Assembly (NCBI RefSeq): GCF_014646275.1
Contig: NZ_BMND01000007.1
Location: forward strand, 62,001-126,000
DNA length: 64,000 bases
Source: Streptomyces kronopolitis
GTDB taxonomy: Bacteria > Actinomycetota > Actinomycetes > Streptomycetales > Streptomycetaceae
Direction of reading: 5' to 3'
In this document: positions 26,305-35,109 of the stretch, piece after piece
Layout: each line of letters begins with the position of its first letter
Position numbering within the stretch: the first letter of the stretch is position 1
Program-made: the position numbers and the translations under genes
The notes under the pieces: model-generated
Seen by the model: only the letters and a program-made list of their open reading frames with translations
What the model was told of the DNA's origin: nothing
The model's database searches: none

Positions 26305-28332
26305 TCAGCCGGTCAGCTTGGCCGGGCACAGCCGCCGGGCCTGCCGGTCGGTGTCCAGCTTTGCGTCCACGCAGCCACCCGGCAGGCCGTCGTGGGCGGT
26401 GCTGCCGAAGTTGGCGGTGACGGTCAGCTTGCCGTCGCCGAAGACCGTGCGCTGCACGCTGCGGTCGCCGGTCAGCCAGCGGAACGAGGTCAGCTGCTCG
26501 GTGCCGGCGGCCCGGTGCAGCGGCGAGAAGTACTTCTGCAGCGCGGCGAGTTCCGGGCCGCTCTTCTCCAGCGTCGGGCCGTCCAGGACGTAGTTCAGCG
26601 GGGTGTTGTAGAGCATCGCCAGCAGCGCCCGGTCGGTCTTCTGCTCCGGCAGCTTGTCGTACGACAGCTCCCAGCGCTCCGCGTTGACCAGCGAGCCGTG
26701 CAGCGCGGTCTCGTACAGCGGCGCGCGGTACTTGGGGTCGTACATGGCGGTGGCCATGTCGCGGGGCAGCTTCACCGGCTTGAAGAAGGCGCCCGGAGCG
26801 TTCGCGGGGGCGTAGCCGCCCCAGGTCTCCTTGTCCTTCTCCAGCTTCCACAGGCGGTCGTCGACCGGGGTGGCCGCGCCGTGGTTGTAGGCCAGGACCT
26901 TGTTGGCCCACGACTGGGCGCTCTCCGAACCGAGGACGAGGTTCTTCGACAGCCGCTCCATCCGGGCCAGGCGGTTCTTCCGGTCGCCGTCCTTCGTCAT
27001 CTGATGGCCCTCGGTGTGGTCGCGGAACACCTCGCCCGTCGCGTCCACGTCGAGGAAGTAGCTGTCCGCGCCGTCGGCGACCATCGTGCGGGTGCGGTCG
27101 GCGAGGTAGTGCTTGCCCGTCTCGGCCTTCTCGAAGGCCTGCGAGCTGAGGTAGCAGCCGCGGTTGCCGAAGCCCGTCTGCGGGGTGCCGTCGGCCTTGC
27201 GGACGCAGAAGTCGGGGTAGACCCGGTCCGGCCAGCGGGAGGTGGGGCTGTCGGCCTTCTGGGGGTCCTGGCCGTTGGCGAAGGTGTCGTACGGGCCGAC
27301 GAGGTAGCCCGCCGCCTTGGCGGCCCGCACCGCCTGCGCGTTCATGGGGTTGTCGTCGGCGTCGTAGCCGAGCCACATCCGGTCCACGCCCAGCTTCTTC
27401 AGCTTGTTGACCCCGGCGGCCTTGCGCGCGTCGCCCCACACATAGGCGTGGAAGGCGCCCAGCAGCTTCTCGTCGGCCGGGTTCTGCTGGATCTTCTGGC
27501 GCAGGCTGCCGAGTTGGCCGTGCTGGGAGAGGTAGGAGCGGTAGTCGGCGGCGGGGGCGACGGGGTTGCCGTCGGTCAGCGCGAAGGAGACCTCGTAGTC
27601 GCGGGTGCCCTCACCGGCGTCGAAGGCATGGGTGGCCGTGGTGCGCAGCCGGCCGCCGGTGGAGGCGAAGCCCAGCGAGGTGCCGAGGTCGGTGGGGGTG
27701 AGGTAGCTGACGCCGCTGCCGCCCTTGCCGTCCGCCCCGCCCAGCGAGTAGCCCCACAGCGGCATCGAGAGGCCCTCGCCCACGTCGACGCTGCTCCCGG
27801 CCAGTCCGCCCGTCTCGGGTCCGGCGTTCCAGAACGCGTCCTTGACCGGGATGTCCAGTCCCTCGCCGCGCGGGAGTTGCACGGCGGAGGCGGCCCGGTC
27901 GGTGCCGGTCACCGGCCAGTCGACCGACTCGTCGCGGTCCGCCGTCAGCGTGATCCGCAGCCGCCCGCGCTCCGAACTCGCCGTCACCCGCAGGCCCTTG
28001 TCGGGGTAGCTCCACCGCGCCCCGTTGTCCGTCCGGGTCACCGGGCCGGGCGTGCCGAGCCCGCCCGCGGCCGCCTCGGACAGCACCAGCTGCCGCCCGC
28101 CGCCGGTGCGCGCGGTCACCGCGAGGGAGCCGGTGTCGACGAAGGCGGTGCCGCCGTCGACGGGGAGCGCGAGGCGGTCGTCCTCCGTGGTGCCGGCGCT
28201 GGCCACGCCGTATCCGACGACGCCCACGGTGGTCGCGGCCAGCGCGAGGGAGCCGGCGAGCACCCGCGTGCGGCGCCGGCGTCCGGTGGTCTTGTGGAGG
28301 GGGTTGGGATTCATGGGGAACTGAATACGCAT
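26305..28332 (-). CDS. Secreted glycoside hydrolase, GH101/GH129-like
   Basis: 675 residues from ATG 28330-28332 (a second ATG at codon 7, 28314, is an alternative). Signal peptide with an Arg-rich n-region (GRRRRTRVLAGSLALAATTV). A beta-rich N-terminal part (about 50-270) precedes a TIM-barrel-like region with KLLGAFHAYVWGDARKAAGV, LGYDADDNPMNAQA and DSYFLDVDATGEVFRDH, which resembles the nucleophile region of endo-alpha-N-acetylgalactosaminidase-type enzymes, and a C-terminal beta domain. Specificity is inference. It follows the fumC gene on the same strand but has its own 87-bp promoter gap with two 11-bp direct repeats. Confidence 0.7.
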   Translation of the reverse strand: MRIQFPMNPNPLHKTTGRRRRTRVLAGSLALAATTVGVVGYGVASAGTTEDDRLALPVDGGTAFVDTGSLAVTARTGGGRQLVLSEAAAGGLGTPGPVTRTDNGARWSYPDKGLRVTASSERGRLRITLTADRDESVDWPVTGTDRAASAVQLPRGEGLDIPVKDAFWNAGPETGGLAGSSVDVGEGLSMPLWGYSLGGADGKGGSGVSYLTPTDLGTSLGFASTGGRLRTTATHAFDAGEGTRDYEVSFALTDGNPVAPAADYRSYLSQHGQLGSLRQKIQQNPADEKLLGAFHAYVWGDARKAAGVNKLKKLGVDRMWLGYDADDNPMNAQAVRAAKAAGYLVGPYDTFANGQDPQKADSPTSRWPDRVYPDFCVRKADGTPQTGFGNRGCYLSSQAFEKAETGKHYLADRTRTMVADGADSYFLDVDATGEVFRDHTEGHQMTKDGDRKNRLARMERLSKNLVLGSESAQSWANKVLAYNHGAATPVDDRLWKLEKDKETWGGYAPANAPGAFFKPVKLPRDMATAMYDPKYRAPLYETALHGSLVNAERWELSYDKLPEQKTDRALLAMLYNTPLNYVLDGPTLEKSGPELAALQKYFSPLHRAAGTEQLTSFRWLTGDRSVQRTVFGDGKLTVTANFGSTAHDGLPGGCVDAKLDTDRQARRLCPAKLTG

Positions 28333-28334
28333 CA

Positions 28335-28356
28335 GGTCTAAGAGGGTTCTAAGAAC
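28335..28356 (-). promoter_or_regulatory. Two 11-bp direct repeats at the glycosidase promoter
   Basis: GGTCTAAGAGG (28335-28345) and GTTCTAAGAAC (28346-28356) share 8 of 11 positions in exact 11-bp register, the spacing typical of OmpR/PhoB-type response-regulator sites. The pair lies immediately upstream of the first possible start codon. Confidence 0.45.
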
Positions 28357-28419
28357 TCCCCACGGGCACGGTCCGGGCGGCCGTCAGCCCCCTCCGACGC
28401 ACCCTCCCGTGCCCCTGCC

Positions 28420-29873
<1,454 letters not shown>

Positions 29874-29877
<4 letters not shown>

Positions 29878-31541
29878 GAGGTGCTCCGGTGGCCGTTGCC
29901 GTTGAGATGCGGATAGGTGGGCTGCCACATGGCGTCCTGCACGGCCTGGACGAGGTCGTCCGGGCTCGCGTCGGCCACGCCCTCCGCCATGGCGGCCCGG
30001 GCGACGGCGATCGCGACGGTGGCCGAGGAGGCCCGCAGATTCGTCACCGGCGGCAGCAGGGAGGCGCCGGGGGTGCCGACCTCCGCCTGGGCCGCGACCG
30101 CCTCGGACGCGGCCAGCAGCATCCCGGCCGTCACCCGCCGGGCCCGCGAGACCAGGATGCCCAGCCCGAGGCCGGGGTAGAGCAGCGCGTTGTTGGCCTG
30201 CCCGATGACGTGCCGCACGCCGTCCAGCTCCACCGGGTCGACGGGGATGCCCGACGCGGTCAGCGCCTTCCCCCGCGTCCAGGCCAGGATGTCGGCGGGC
30301 ATCGCCTCGATGCGCTCGGTCGGGTTGGACAGCGGGAAGATGATCGGGCGCGCCACGTGCTCGGCCATCGCGGTGACCACGTCACGGGTGAAGGCCCCCG
30401 CCGCCGTGGAGGTGCCGATCAGCATGGTCGGGTGCACCTGGTGCACGGTGGCGAGCAGACCGGCGCCGCTGCCCTGCCACTGCCGGGCCTCGGCGGCGGG
30501 CCGGGCGTAGGTCCGCTGGTAGTCCCGCAGGTCCCGCATGTCGTCGGTGAGCAGTCCCTGCTTGTCCACCAGCCACACCCGGCGGACCGCCTCGTCCTGC
30601 GCCAGCCCGTCCCGGACCATCGCCTGGACCAGCTGGTCGGCGATGCCCACGCCCGCGGTCCCGGCCCCGAAGACGATCACGCGCTGGTCCTTGAACGGGA
30701 CCCCGGTGACGCGCAGCGCGGACATCGCGGCGGCCAGCGTGATGGCGCCGGTGCCCTGGAGGTCGTCGTTGAAGATCCGGTAGCGGCCGTTGTACTGCTC
30801 CAGGATGCGGCGCGCGTTGCCGGGCCCGAAGTCCTCGAAGTGCAGCAGCGCCCGGGGGAACAGCTCGGAGGCCGTGGCGAGGTAGGAAGCGACGAAGTCG
30901 TCGTAGGCCTTGCCACGGGTCCTGCTGTGCCGGACGCCGAGGTAGAGGGGGTCGTTGAGCAGCGTCTCGTTGTCCGTCCCCACGTCCAGGACCACCGGGA
31001 TGCACCGGCCCGGGTGCAGTCCGGCCGCCGCCGTGTAGACCGCGAGCTTGCCCACCGAGATCTGGACGCCGTTGACGCCCCAGTCGCCGATGCCGAGGAT
31101 CTCCTCCGCGTCGGTGACCACCAGCATGTCCACGTCGTCCGGGCCCAGCCCCAGGTCGGCCAGGGCCGGGCGCAGGTCCTGCGGCCGGTCGATCGACAGG
31201 TACACCCCGCGCGGCCGCCGGTACTCGTGGCTGTAGCGCTTGATGGCCTCGCCCACCGTGGGGTCGTAGACCACCGGCAGCAGCTCGGCCAAGTGGTCGG
31301 TCAGCAGCCGGTAGTAGAGGGTCTCGTTGCGGTCGTGCAGCTGCTCCAGATAGACGTTCCGCGCCAGGTCGTCCGGCTGGTTGCGCATCTGCGCATACGC
31401 CCGTGCCGCCTGCTGGTCCAGGGTGAGGACCGCGTCGGGAAGCCGCCCGGCCAGACCCAGCTCCGCCCGCTCCGAGGTGGTGAAGGCCGTCCCCCGGTTG
31501 TGCAGGGCGTCAAGCAGAATCTCCGGATACCTTTGGGACAT
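29874..31541 (-). CDS. NAD-type malic enzyme
   Basis: 555 residues from ATG 31539-31541 with GAGGAG 8 nt upstream. The long-form malic enzyme shows LARNVYLEQLHDRNETLYYR, PTVGEAIKRYSHEYRRPRGV, GDWGVNGVQISVGKLAVYTA (catalytic Lys region), FNDDLQGTGAITLA (metal-binding DD), and dinucleotide motif FGAGTAGVGIADQLV. Oxidatively decarboxylates malate to pyruvate. The downstream fumarase is coupled by a 4-nt overlap. Confidence 0.92.
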
Positions 31542-31629
31542 GGCGGCAGCTCCTCGGTGAGATCGACCCGTCTTCACCCTGCCCCGACGGCCCACGGGAC
31601 GCCTGCCCGGAGTGCCGAACGGATGACCC

Positions 31630-32589
31630 CTACGGCCCCTCCCGCCGGGCCAGCCGCGCCCGCTCCTCCTCGGGGCTGAACCCCGCCGTCAGCGGCGGCT
31701 CACCGCGCGCCCGGTCCCAGGCCAGGACATCGGCCGCGGTCACCTCCAGCGGGGTCGCGGGCAGCCCCGCCGCCCGCGCCCGGGCCGGGCTGCGCTGCTG
31801 GGTCGCCCAGTCGTCCCGCACCAGGGGGAAGAACAGCGGCAGCGCGTCGTCCGGCACCCGTACGACCTCGACCCGGCTGCCGGCCGCCCGCGCGCAGGTC
31901 TCGATCAGCCCGCCGAGCGTGACCGGCTCGTCGGGACCCACCGCGTGGAAGGCACCCGGACGGTCGTCGGCGAGCAGCCGCACGACGAGCCGGGCCAGGT
32001 CCCGGGAGTCGATGATCTGCACCGGCTGCCGCGGGTCGGCGGGCACCGCCACCCGTCCGCCGCGGGCGGCCCGCCGCACCCAGTACGTGAACGTGTCCGA
32101 CGGATCGTGCGGCCCGGCCACCTTCCCGGCCCGCACGATCGTCGCCCGCGCGCCGTACCGCGCCCGCACATCGTCCTCGCAGGCCACCTTGCACGGCCCG
32201 TAGGTGGCCTCGGTCAGTTCCTCGGTGTCGCGGACGGGCGGGCGGCGCGGGGTGTCCTCGTCGGAGCCGGGCCCCACGCCCTTGCGCCGGTAGACGGCGT
32301 GGCTGGAGAGGAACAGATACCGGCCGACCCGGTCGCCCAGCGCGTCCATCGCCTGCCCGACATGCCGCGGGACATAGCCGCTGACGTCCACGACCGCGTC
32401 CCAACTGCCCGTGCCCAGTGCTGTGTAGTCGCCGGTGTCCCGGTCCCCGATCAGCCGGGTCAGCTCCGGGAACAGCTCCGTCCCGGTCCTGCCCCGGCCG
32501 AACAGGGTGACCTCGGCCCCGGTGCGCAGGGCGTCTTCCACGATGGCGCGGCCCACGAAGGAGGTACCGCCGAGAACGAGAATGCGCAT
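31630..32589 (-). CDS. NAD-dependent epimerase/dehydratase family protein
   Basis: 319 residues, ATG 32587-32589. Extended-SDR fold: N-terminal MRILVLGGTSFVGRAIVEDA, VVDVSGYVPRHV, and a Tyr-x3-Lys pair in TYGPCKVACEDD; IDSRDLARLVVRLLAD typical of isoflavone-reductase/epimerase-like members. Probably acts on a nucleotide sugar or small ketone; substrate unknown. The stop is 88 bp upstream of the malic enzyme start on the same strand, so co-transcription is possible. Confidence 0.82.
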   Translation of the reverse strand: MRILVLGGTSFVGRAIVEDALRTGAEVTLFGRGRTGTELFPELTRLIGDRDTGDYTALGTGSWDAVVDVSGYVPRHVGQAMDALGDRVGRYLFLSSHAVYRRKGVGPGSDEDTPRRPPVRDTEELTEATYGPCKVACEDDVRARYGARATIVRAGKVAGPHDPSDTFTYWVRRAARGGRVAVPADPRQPVQIIDSRDLARLVVRLLADDRPGAFHAVGPDEPVTLGGLIETCARAAGSRVEVVRVPDDALPLFFPLVRDDWATQQRSPARARAAGLPATPLEVTAADVLAWDRARGEPPLTAGFSPEEERARLARREGP

Positions 32590-32617
32590 CCCGCCGACGC
32601 TATCCGGGAGCCGTCGC

Positions 32618-33037
32618 TCAGGCGGCGAACTCCCCGCTCTTCACGGCCGATACGAACGAGGTCCAGCCACCCGCCGGGAAGACCAGCGCCGGACCCTCGG
32701 GGTCCTTGGAGTCACGGACGGGGACGACACCGTGGATCTCGGTGAGGGCGGGGGAGAACTCGACGCAGTCACCGCCGTTGGCGTCGCTGTACGAAGACTT
32801 GACCCAGGCGAGATCGCGGGAGAACTCGACGCACTGGCCGCCGTCGCCATCGCTGTACGAGGACTTGGCCCAGGTCAGGTCGGGGGAGAACTCCAGGCAC
32901 TGGCCGCCGTCGCCACCGCTGTACGAGGACTTGATCCATGTGAAGTCGCGGGCGAACTCGATGCATTGGCCACCGTTGGCGTCGCTGTAGGACGACTTGA
33001 TCCATTCGGCAGCGGCGAGATCCAAGCCGGCACTCAT
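32618..33037 (-). CDS. DUF397 protein with four tandem DUF397 motifs
   Basis: 139 residues, ATG 33035-33037 overlapping the XRE gene stop (ATGA). DUF397 proteins are usually 60-80 residues with one W-K-S-S-Y-S...GG.C.E motif followed by a VRDSKDP/F strand. Here the first motif is repeated four times in exact 22-residue register, tryptophans at 12, 34, 56 and 78 (for example WIKSSYSGGDGGQCLEF), then one normal C-terminal half (PVRDSKDPEGPALVF). DUF397 proteins partner DUF5753 XRE regulators in Streptomyces development and antibiotic control (WhiJ/BldB-type systems). The fourfold form is unusual. Confidence 0.88.
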   Translation of the reverse strand: MSAGLDLAAAEWIKSSYSDANGGQCIEFARDFTWIKSSYSGGDGGQCLEFSPDLTWAKSSYSDGDGGQCVEFSRDLAWVKSSYSDANGGDCVEFSPALTEIHGVVPVRDSKDPEGPALVFPAGGWTSFVSAVKSGEFAA

Positions 33038-33864
33038 GCGCGGTACTCCTTCAGCAGAGTCTTGATCAGGGTGACTGACCGGTCCGGGGACAACGCGTGC
33101 GCCCTGAGCAAATCATAATCGTCCAAAGCTGCGTCGACCGTTTGTGCGGAGTCATGCATCCTGCCTCCTACCCGCGTCTCGGTGTAGAGCACCGTGGGGG
33201 AGTTCGGGAAACGCAGCACGGTGAACGGTCTCGTGGATGCTGCCGGAGCACCTGCCGAGAACGGCATCACTTGAAGCTTGATGTGCGGTGAAGCGGCCGC
33301 CGCCAGCAGGAACTCAAGCTGACCGGCCATGACTTGGGCGCTTCCCACGATCGTTCGTAGGCACGCCTCGTGCAGGATGCTCCACAGGAAGGGAGGAGTG
33401 TTCAGGTCGAATACGTCGCGGCGCCGCAATCGGGCGGCGACCTTGGCCTCAATGGCATCCTCGTCCTCACGGGAGAAGTACCCCTGGAAGAGGGCCCGTG
33501 AGTAGCCATCCGTTTGAAGGATTCCCTTCACCACGTTCGCCGAATAATCGAGTATCCGCGAAGCCTTCCGCTCCAGGTTCAGATACGGCACGAACCAACT
33601 CGGGTGGTCGCCCTCGTCGATCCGTCGCAGCAGGCCGGCGAACAGTTCGCCCGTGCCGAAGACCGTGTCGCAGCCCTTGGCGAACTTCTCGCTCGGGCGG
33701 GGCAGCATCGTGCCGGACTCGACCTTGCTGACGTACCCCTCGGAGTAGCCCGTGGCCTTGCCCAGGTGCTTCTGGGTGAGCTTGCGGGCCAGGCGTACCT
33801 GTCTGACGTCACGGCCGAAACGCTGTAGCGGATTCAAGTGCTCGGGTGGGGTCGTCTCGTCCAA
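33034..33864 (-). CDS. XRE regulator with DUF5753 (WhiJ-like)
   Basis: 276 residues, ATG 33862-33864. The helix-turn-helix spans about 15-75 (LARKLTQKHLGKATGYSEGYVSKVESG in part) and DUF5753 the rest (SWFVPYLNLERKASRILDYS; QTDGYSRALFQGYF; PHIKLQVMPFSAGAPA). These regulators work with a small DUF397 protein, here coupled by a 4-nt overlap. A perfect 8-bp dyad 53 bp upstream of the start is a good candidate autoregulatory operator, and a TAGAAT -10 hexamer lies at 33946-33951 on this strand. Confidence 0.9.
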   Translation of the reverse strand: MDETTPPEHLNPLQRFGRDVRQVRLARKLTQKHLGKATGYSEGYVSKVESGTMLPRPSEKFAKGCDTVFGTGELFAGLLRRIDEGDHPSWFVPYLNLERKASRILDYSANVVKGILQTDGYSRALFQGYFSREDEDAIEAKVAARLRRRDVFDLNTPPFLWSILHEACLRTIVGSAQVMAGQLEFLLAAAASPHIKLQVMPFSAGAPAASTRPFTVLRFPNSPTVLYTETRVGGRMHDSAQTVDAALDDYDLLRAHALSPDRSVTLIKTLLKEYRA

Positions 33865-33916
33865 CGCTTTGACCTCTTGTGATGGGAGCGCGCGCCCTGG
33901 GCGCGGCAGGTCGCAG

Positions 33917-33939
33917 GCTTGAGTGCCGCTGACTCAAGC
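33917..33939. promoter_or_regulatory. GCTTGAGT dyad upstream of the XRE gene
   Basis: GCTTGAGT (33917-33924) and ACTCAAGC (33932-33939) form a perfect dyad with a 7-nt spacer. It lies just downstream of a minus-strand TAGAAT hexamer (33946-33951), so a bound protein would cover the transcription start. Likely operator of the XRE/DUF5753 protein. A second small dyad, ACACC-A-GGTGT, lies at 33986-33996 toward the divergent gene. Confidence 0.6.
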
Positions 33940-34018
33940 ACCCCGATTCTATTGCCCGTCGCGTTGTTCCAGTGACGATTTGACTACACCAGGTGTCCAT
34001 CAGTAGGGAGTTGAGGAG

Positions 34019-34333
34019 ATGGCCGATCCTGTCGCGCGGCTGCTGCCGTGGTCGAGCCCGGACGGGAACCCGTGCTTCGTGATCGGGTCCGGGTACGTGT
34101 CCCGGGTCGCCGACACCGTCGAGGAGGAACAGCTCGCCTCGGCCGTCGATCTCATCGCCGAGGCGCGGTGCGTGCTCGCGGGGCGCGGGTGGACGTCCGG
34201 GGAGCTTCAGCTGCTGACCGTCGAGCTGACCGAGGCGCTGATGGCGGTGCACCGGGTCGCGGTGAGCCGGGGTGCGCGCCTGGTCTGCGCCGATGTTCAG
34301 TCGAGCCAGCGCGAGGCGAGCCCGGCGACGTAG
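34019..34333 (+). CDS. Hypothetical protein (104 aa) divergent from the XRE gene
   Basis: ATG 34019-34021 with TAGGGAG 8 nt upstream. A soluble, mostly helical small protein (VADTVEEEQLASAVDLIAEA, then WTSGELQLLTVELTEALMAV). No recognised domain. Divergent from the XRE/DUF397 pair, a position often taken by their partner genes, so a link to that switch is plausible but not shown. Its last 37 bp overlap the convergent DUF1360 gene. Confidence 0.65.
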   Translation: MADPVARLLPWSSPDGNPCFVIGSGYVSRVADTVEEEQLASAVDLIAEARCVLAGRGWTSGELQLLTVELTEALMAVHRVAVSRGARLVCADVQSSQREASPAT

Positions 34334-34584
34334 GAGAGCGACAGGGCGGTGGTGGCGAGTTGCAGCGCGAGGCTGCCACCGGCCCAGTGCGTGAGGGCGG
34401 TCATCGCGGCGGCGACCCAGATGCTCGTGCACCAGCTGCAGCTGACCAGGTACGAGGGTTTGGAGTCGTCGCCGAAGCGGTTGGCGATCCAGATGCGGAA
34501 GCCGGCGGCGAGGGTGTCCTTCGTGATGAATCGGGTGAGGCGGCAGGTGGCGCCGAGGGAAAGCAGAAACTCTGCGAGGTGCAT
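34297..34584 (-). CDS. DUF1360-type small membrane protein
   Basis: 95 residues, ATG 34582-34584. Two or three hydrophobic segments; the central LVSCSWCTSIWVAAAMTALT carries the C-x-W-C motif typical of DUF1360 proteins, which occur in actinophages and some genomes. N-terminal RLTRFITKDTLAAGFRIWI also fits. Convergent overlap of 37 bp with 34019-34333. Function unknown; phage origin inferred. Confidence 0.7.
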   Translation of the reverse strand: MHLAEFLLSLGATCRLTRFITKDTLAAGFRIWIANRFGDDSKPSYLVSCSWCTSIWVAAAMTALTHWAGGSLALQLATTALSLSYVAGLASRWLD

Positions 34585-34631
34585 GGGGAAGGTCCGTCCT
34601 CTCACCGTGAGTTCCCCGGGAAGCCGGACCG

Positions 34632-34665
34632 CCGGGCCGCGGCGAAGGTGCTCGCCGCGGCCCGG
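34632..34665 (-). terminator. Hairpin after the DUF7196-like gene
   Basis: CCGGGCCGCGGCG (34632-34644) pairs perfectly with 34653-34665 around an 8-nt loop, between the DUF7196-like gene (stop 34706) and the DUF1360 gene. Likely terminator; no T-run. Confidence 0.65.
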
Positions 34666-34705
34666 CCGTGACCGGCGCGTTCCGCTCGCGTCGGGGCGAA
34701 GGTGG

Positions 34706-34861
34706 TTACTGGCCGATGGTGACGACGGTGCCGGTGCCGCCCGCGCGCTCGTTGGCGGCGTCGGCCTCCTGCTTGGTGGGGAACTGGCGCACGGTGCCAT
34801 CGGGCAGGAACAGCTGGTAGACGGTGATGCTCTGACGGTCTCCGCCGCAGTTGCAGGCCAT
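34706..34861 (-). CDS. DUF7196-like small protein (51 aa)
   Basis: ATG 34859-34861 with AAGGAG 8 nt upstream, TAA at 34706. Begins MACNCGGDRQSITVYQLFLP and contains DGTVRQFPTKQEADAANERA, a compact beta-beta-alpha pattern with an N-terminal C-x-C. It resembles small DUF7196 proteins often found in actinophage structural modules. It lies just downstream of the Ig-repeat gene on the same strand. Function unknown. Confidence 0.65.
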   Translation of the reverse strand: MACNCGGDRQSITVYQLFLPDGTVRQFPTKQEADAANERAGGTGTVVTIGQ

Positions 34862-34875
34862 GTCCTGTCTCCTTG

Positions 34876-34920
34876 TCGTGAGGTGCGGGGTCGTGCTGTG
34901 CGGGGTCGTGAGGTGCGGGC
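34876..34920. repeat. Three tandem 15-bp repeats
   Basis: Units at 34876, 34891 and 34906, consensus TCGTGAGGTGCGGGG; units 1 and 3 differ by one base. Lies between the Ig-repeat gene and the DUF7196-like gene. Confidence 0.8.
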
Positions 34921-34980
34921 CGGCGTGCGGGTGTCGACCGCCCGCCGGCCGTTCGTGGAGGCCTATCCTTGGGGCCCTAC

Positions 34981-35015
34981 AGCCGTCCCCCGTAGTTGCG
35001 TTACGGGGGACGGCT
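34981..35015 (-). terminator. Terminator of the Ig-repeat gene
   Basis: AGCCGTCCCCCGTA (34981-34994) pairs perfectly with 35002-35015 around a 7-nt loop, about 95 nt beyond the stop of the minus-strand Ig-repeat gene. Confidence 0.7.
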
Positions 35016-35109
35016 GTGGTGTCGGGGCCGCTCAGCGACCCTGGGCCGGTGTCACGGGTTCAGGCGGGCGGCGGCACGGTGCCGGCTGTGCCGCATGCGC
35101 GCCGGGCGG

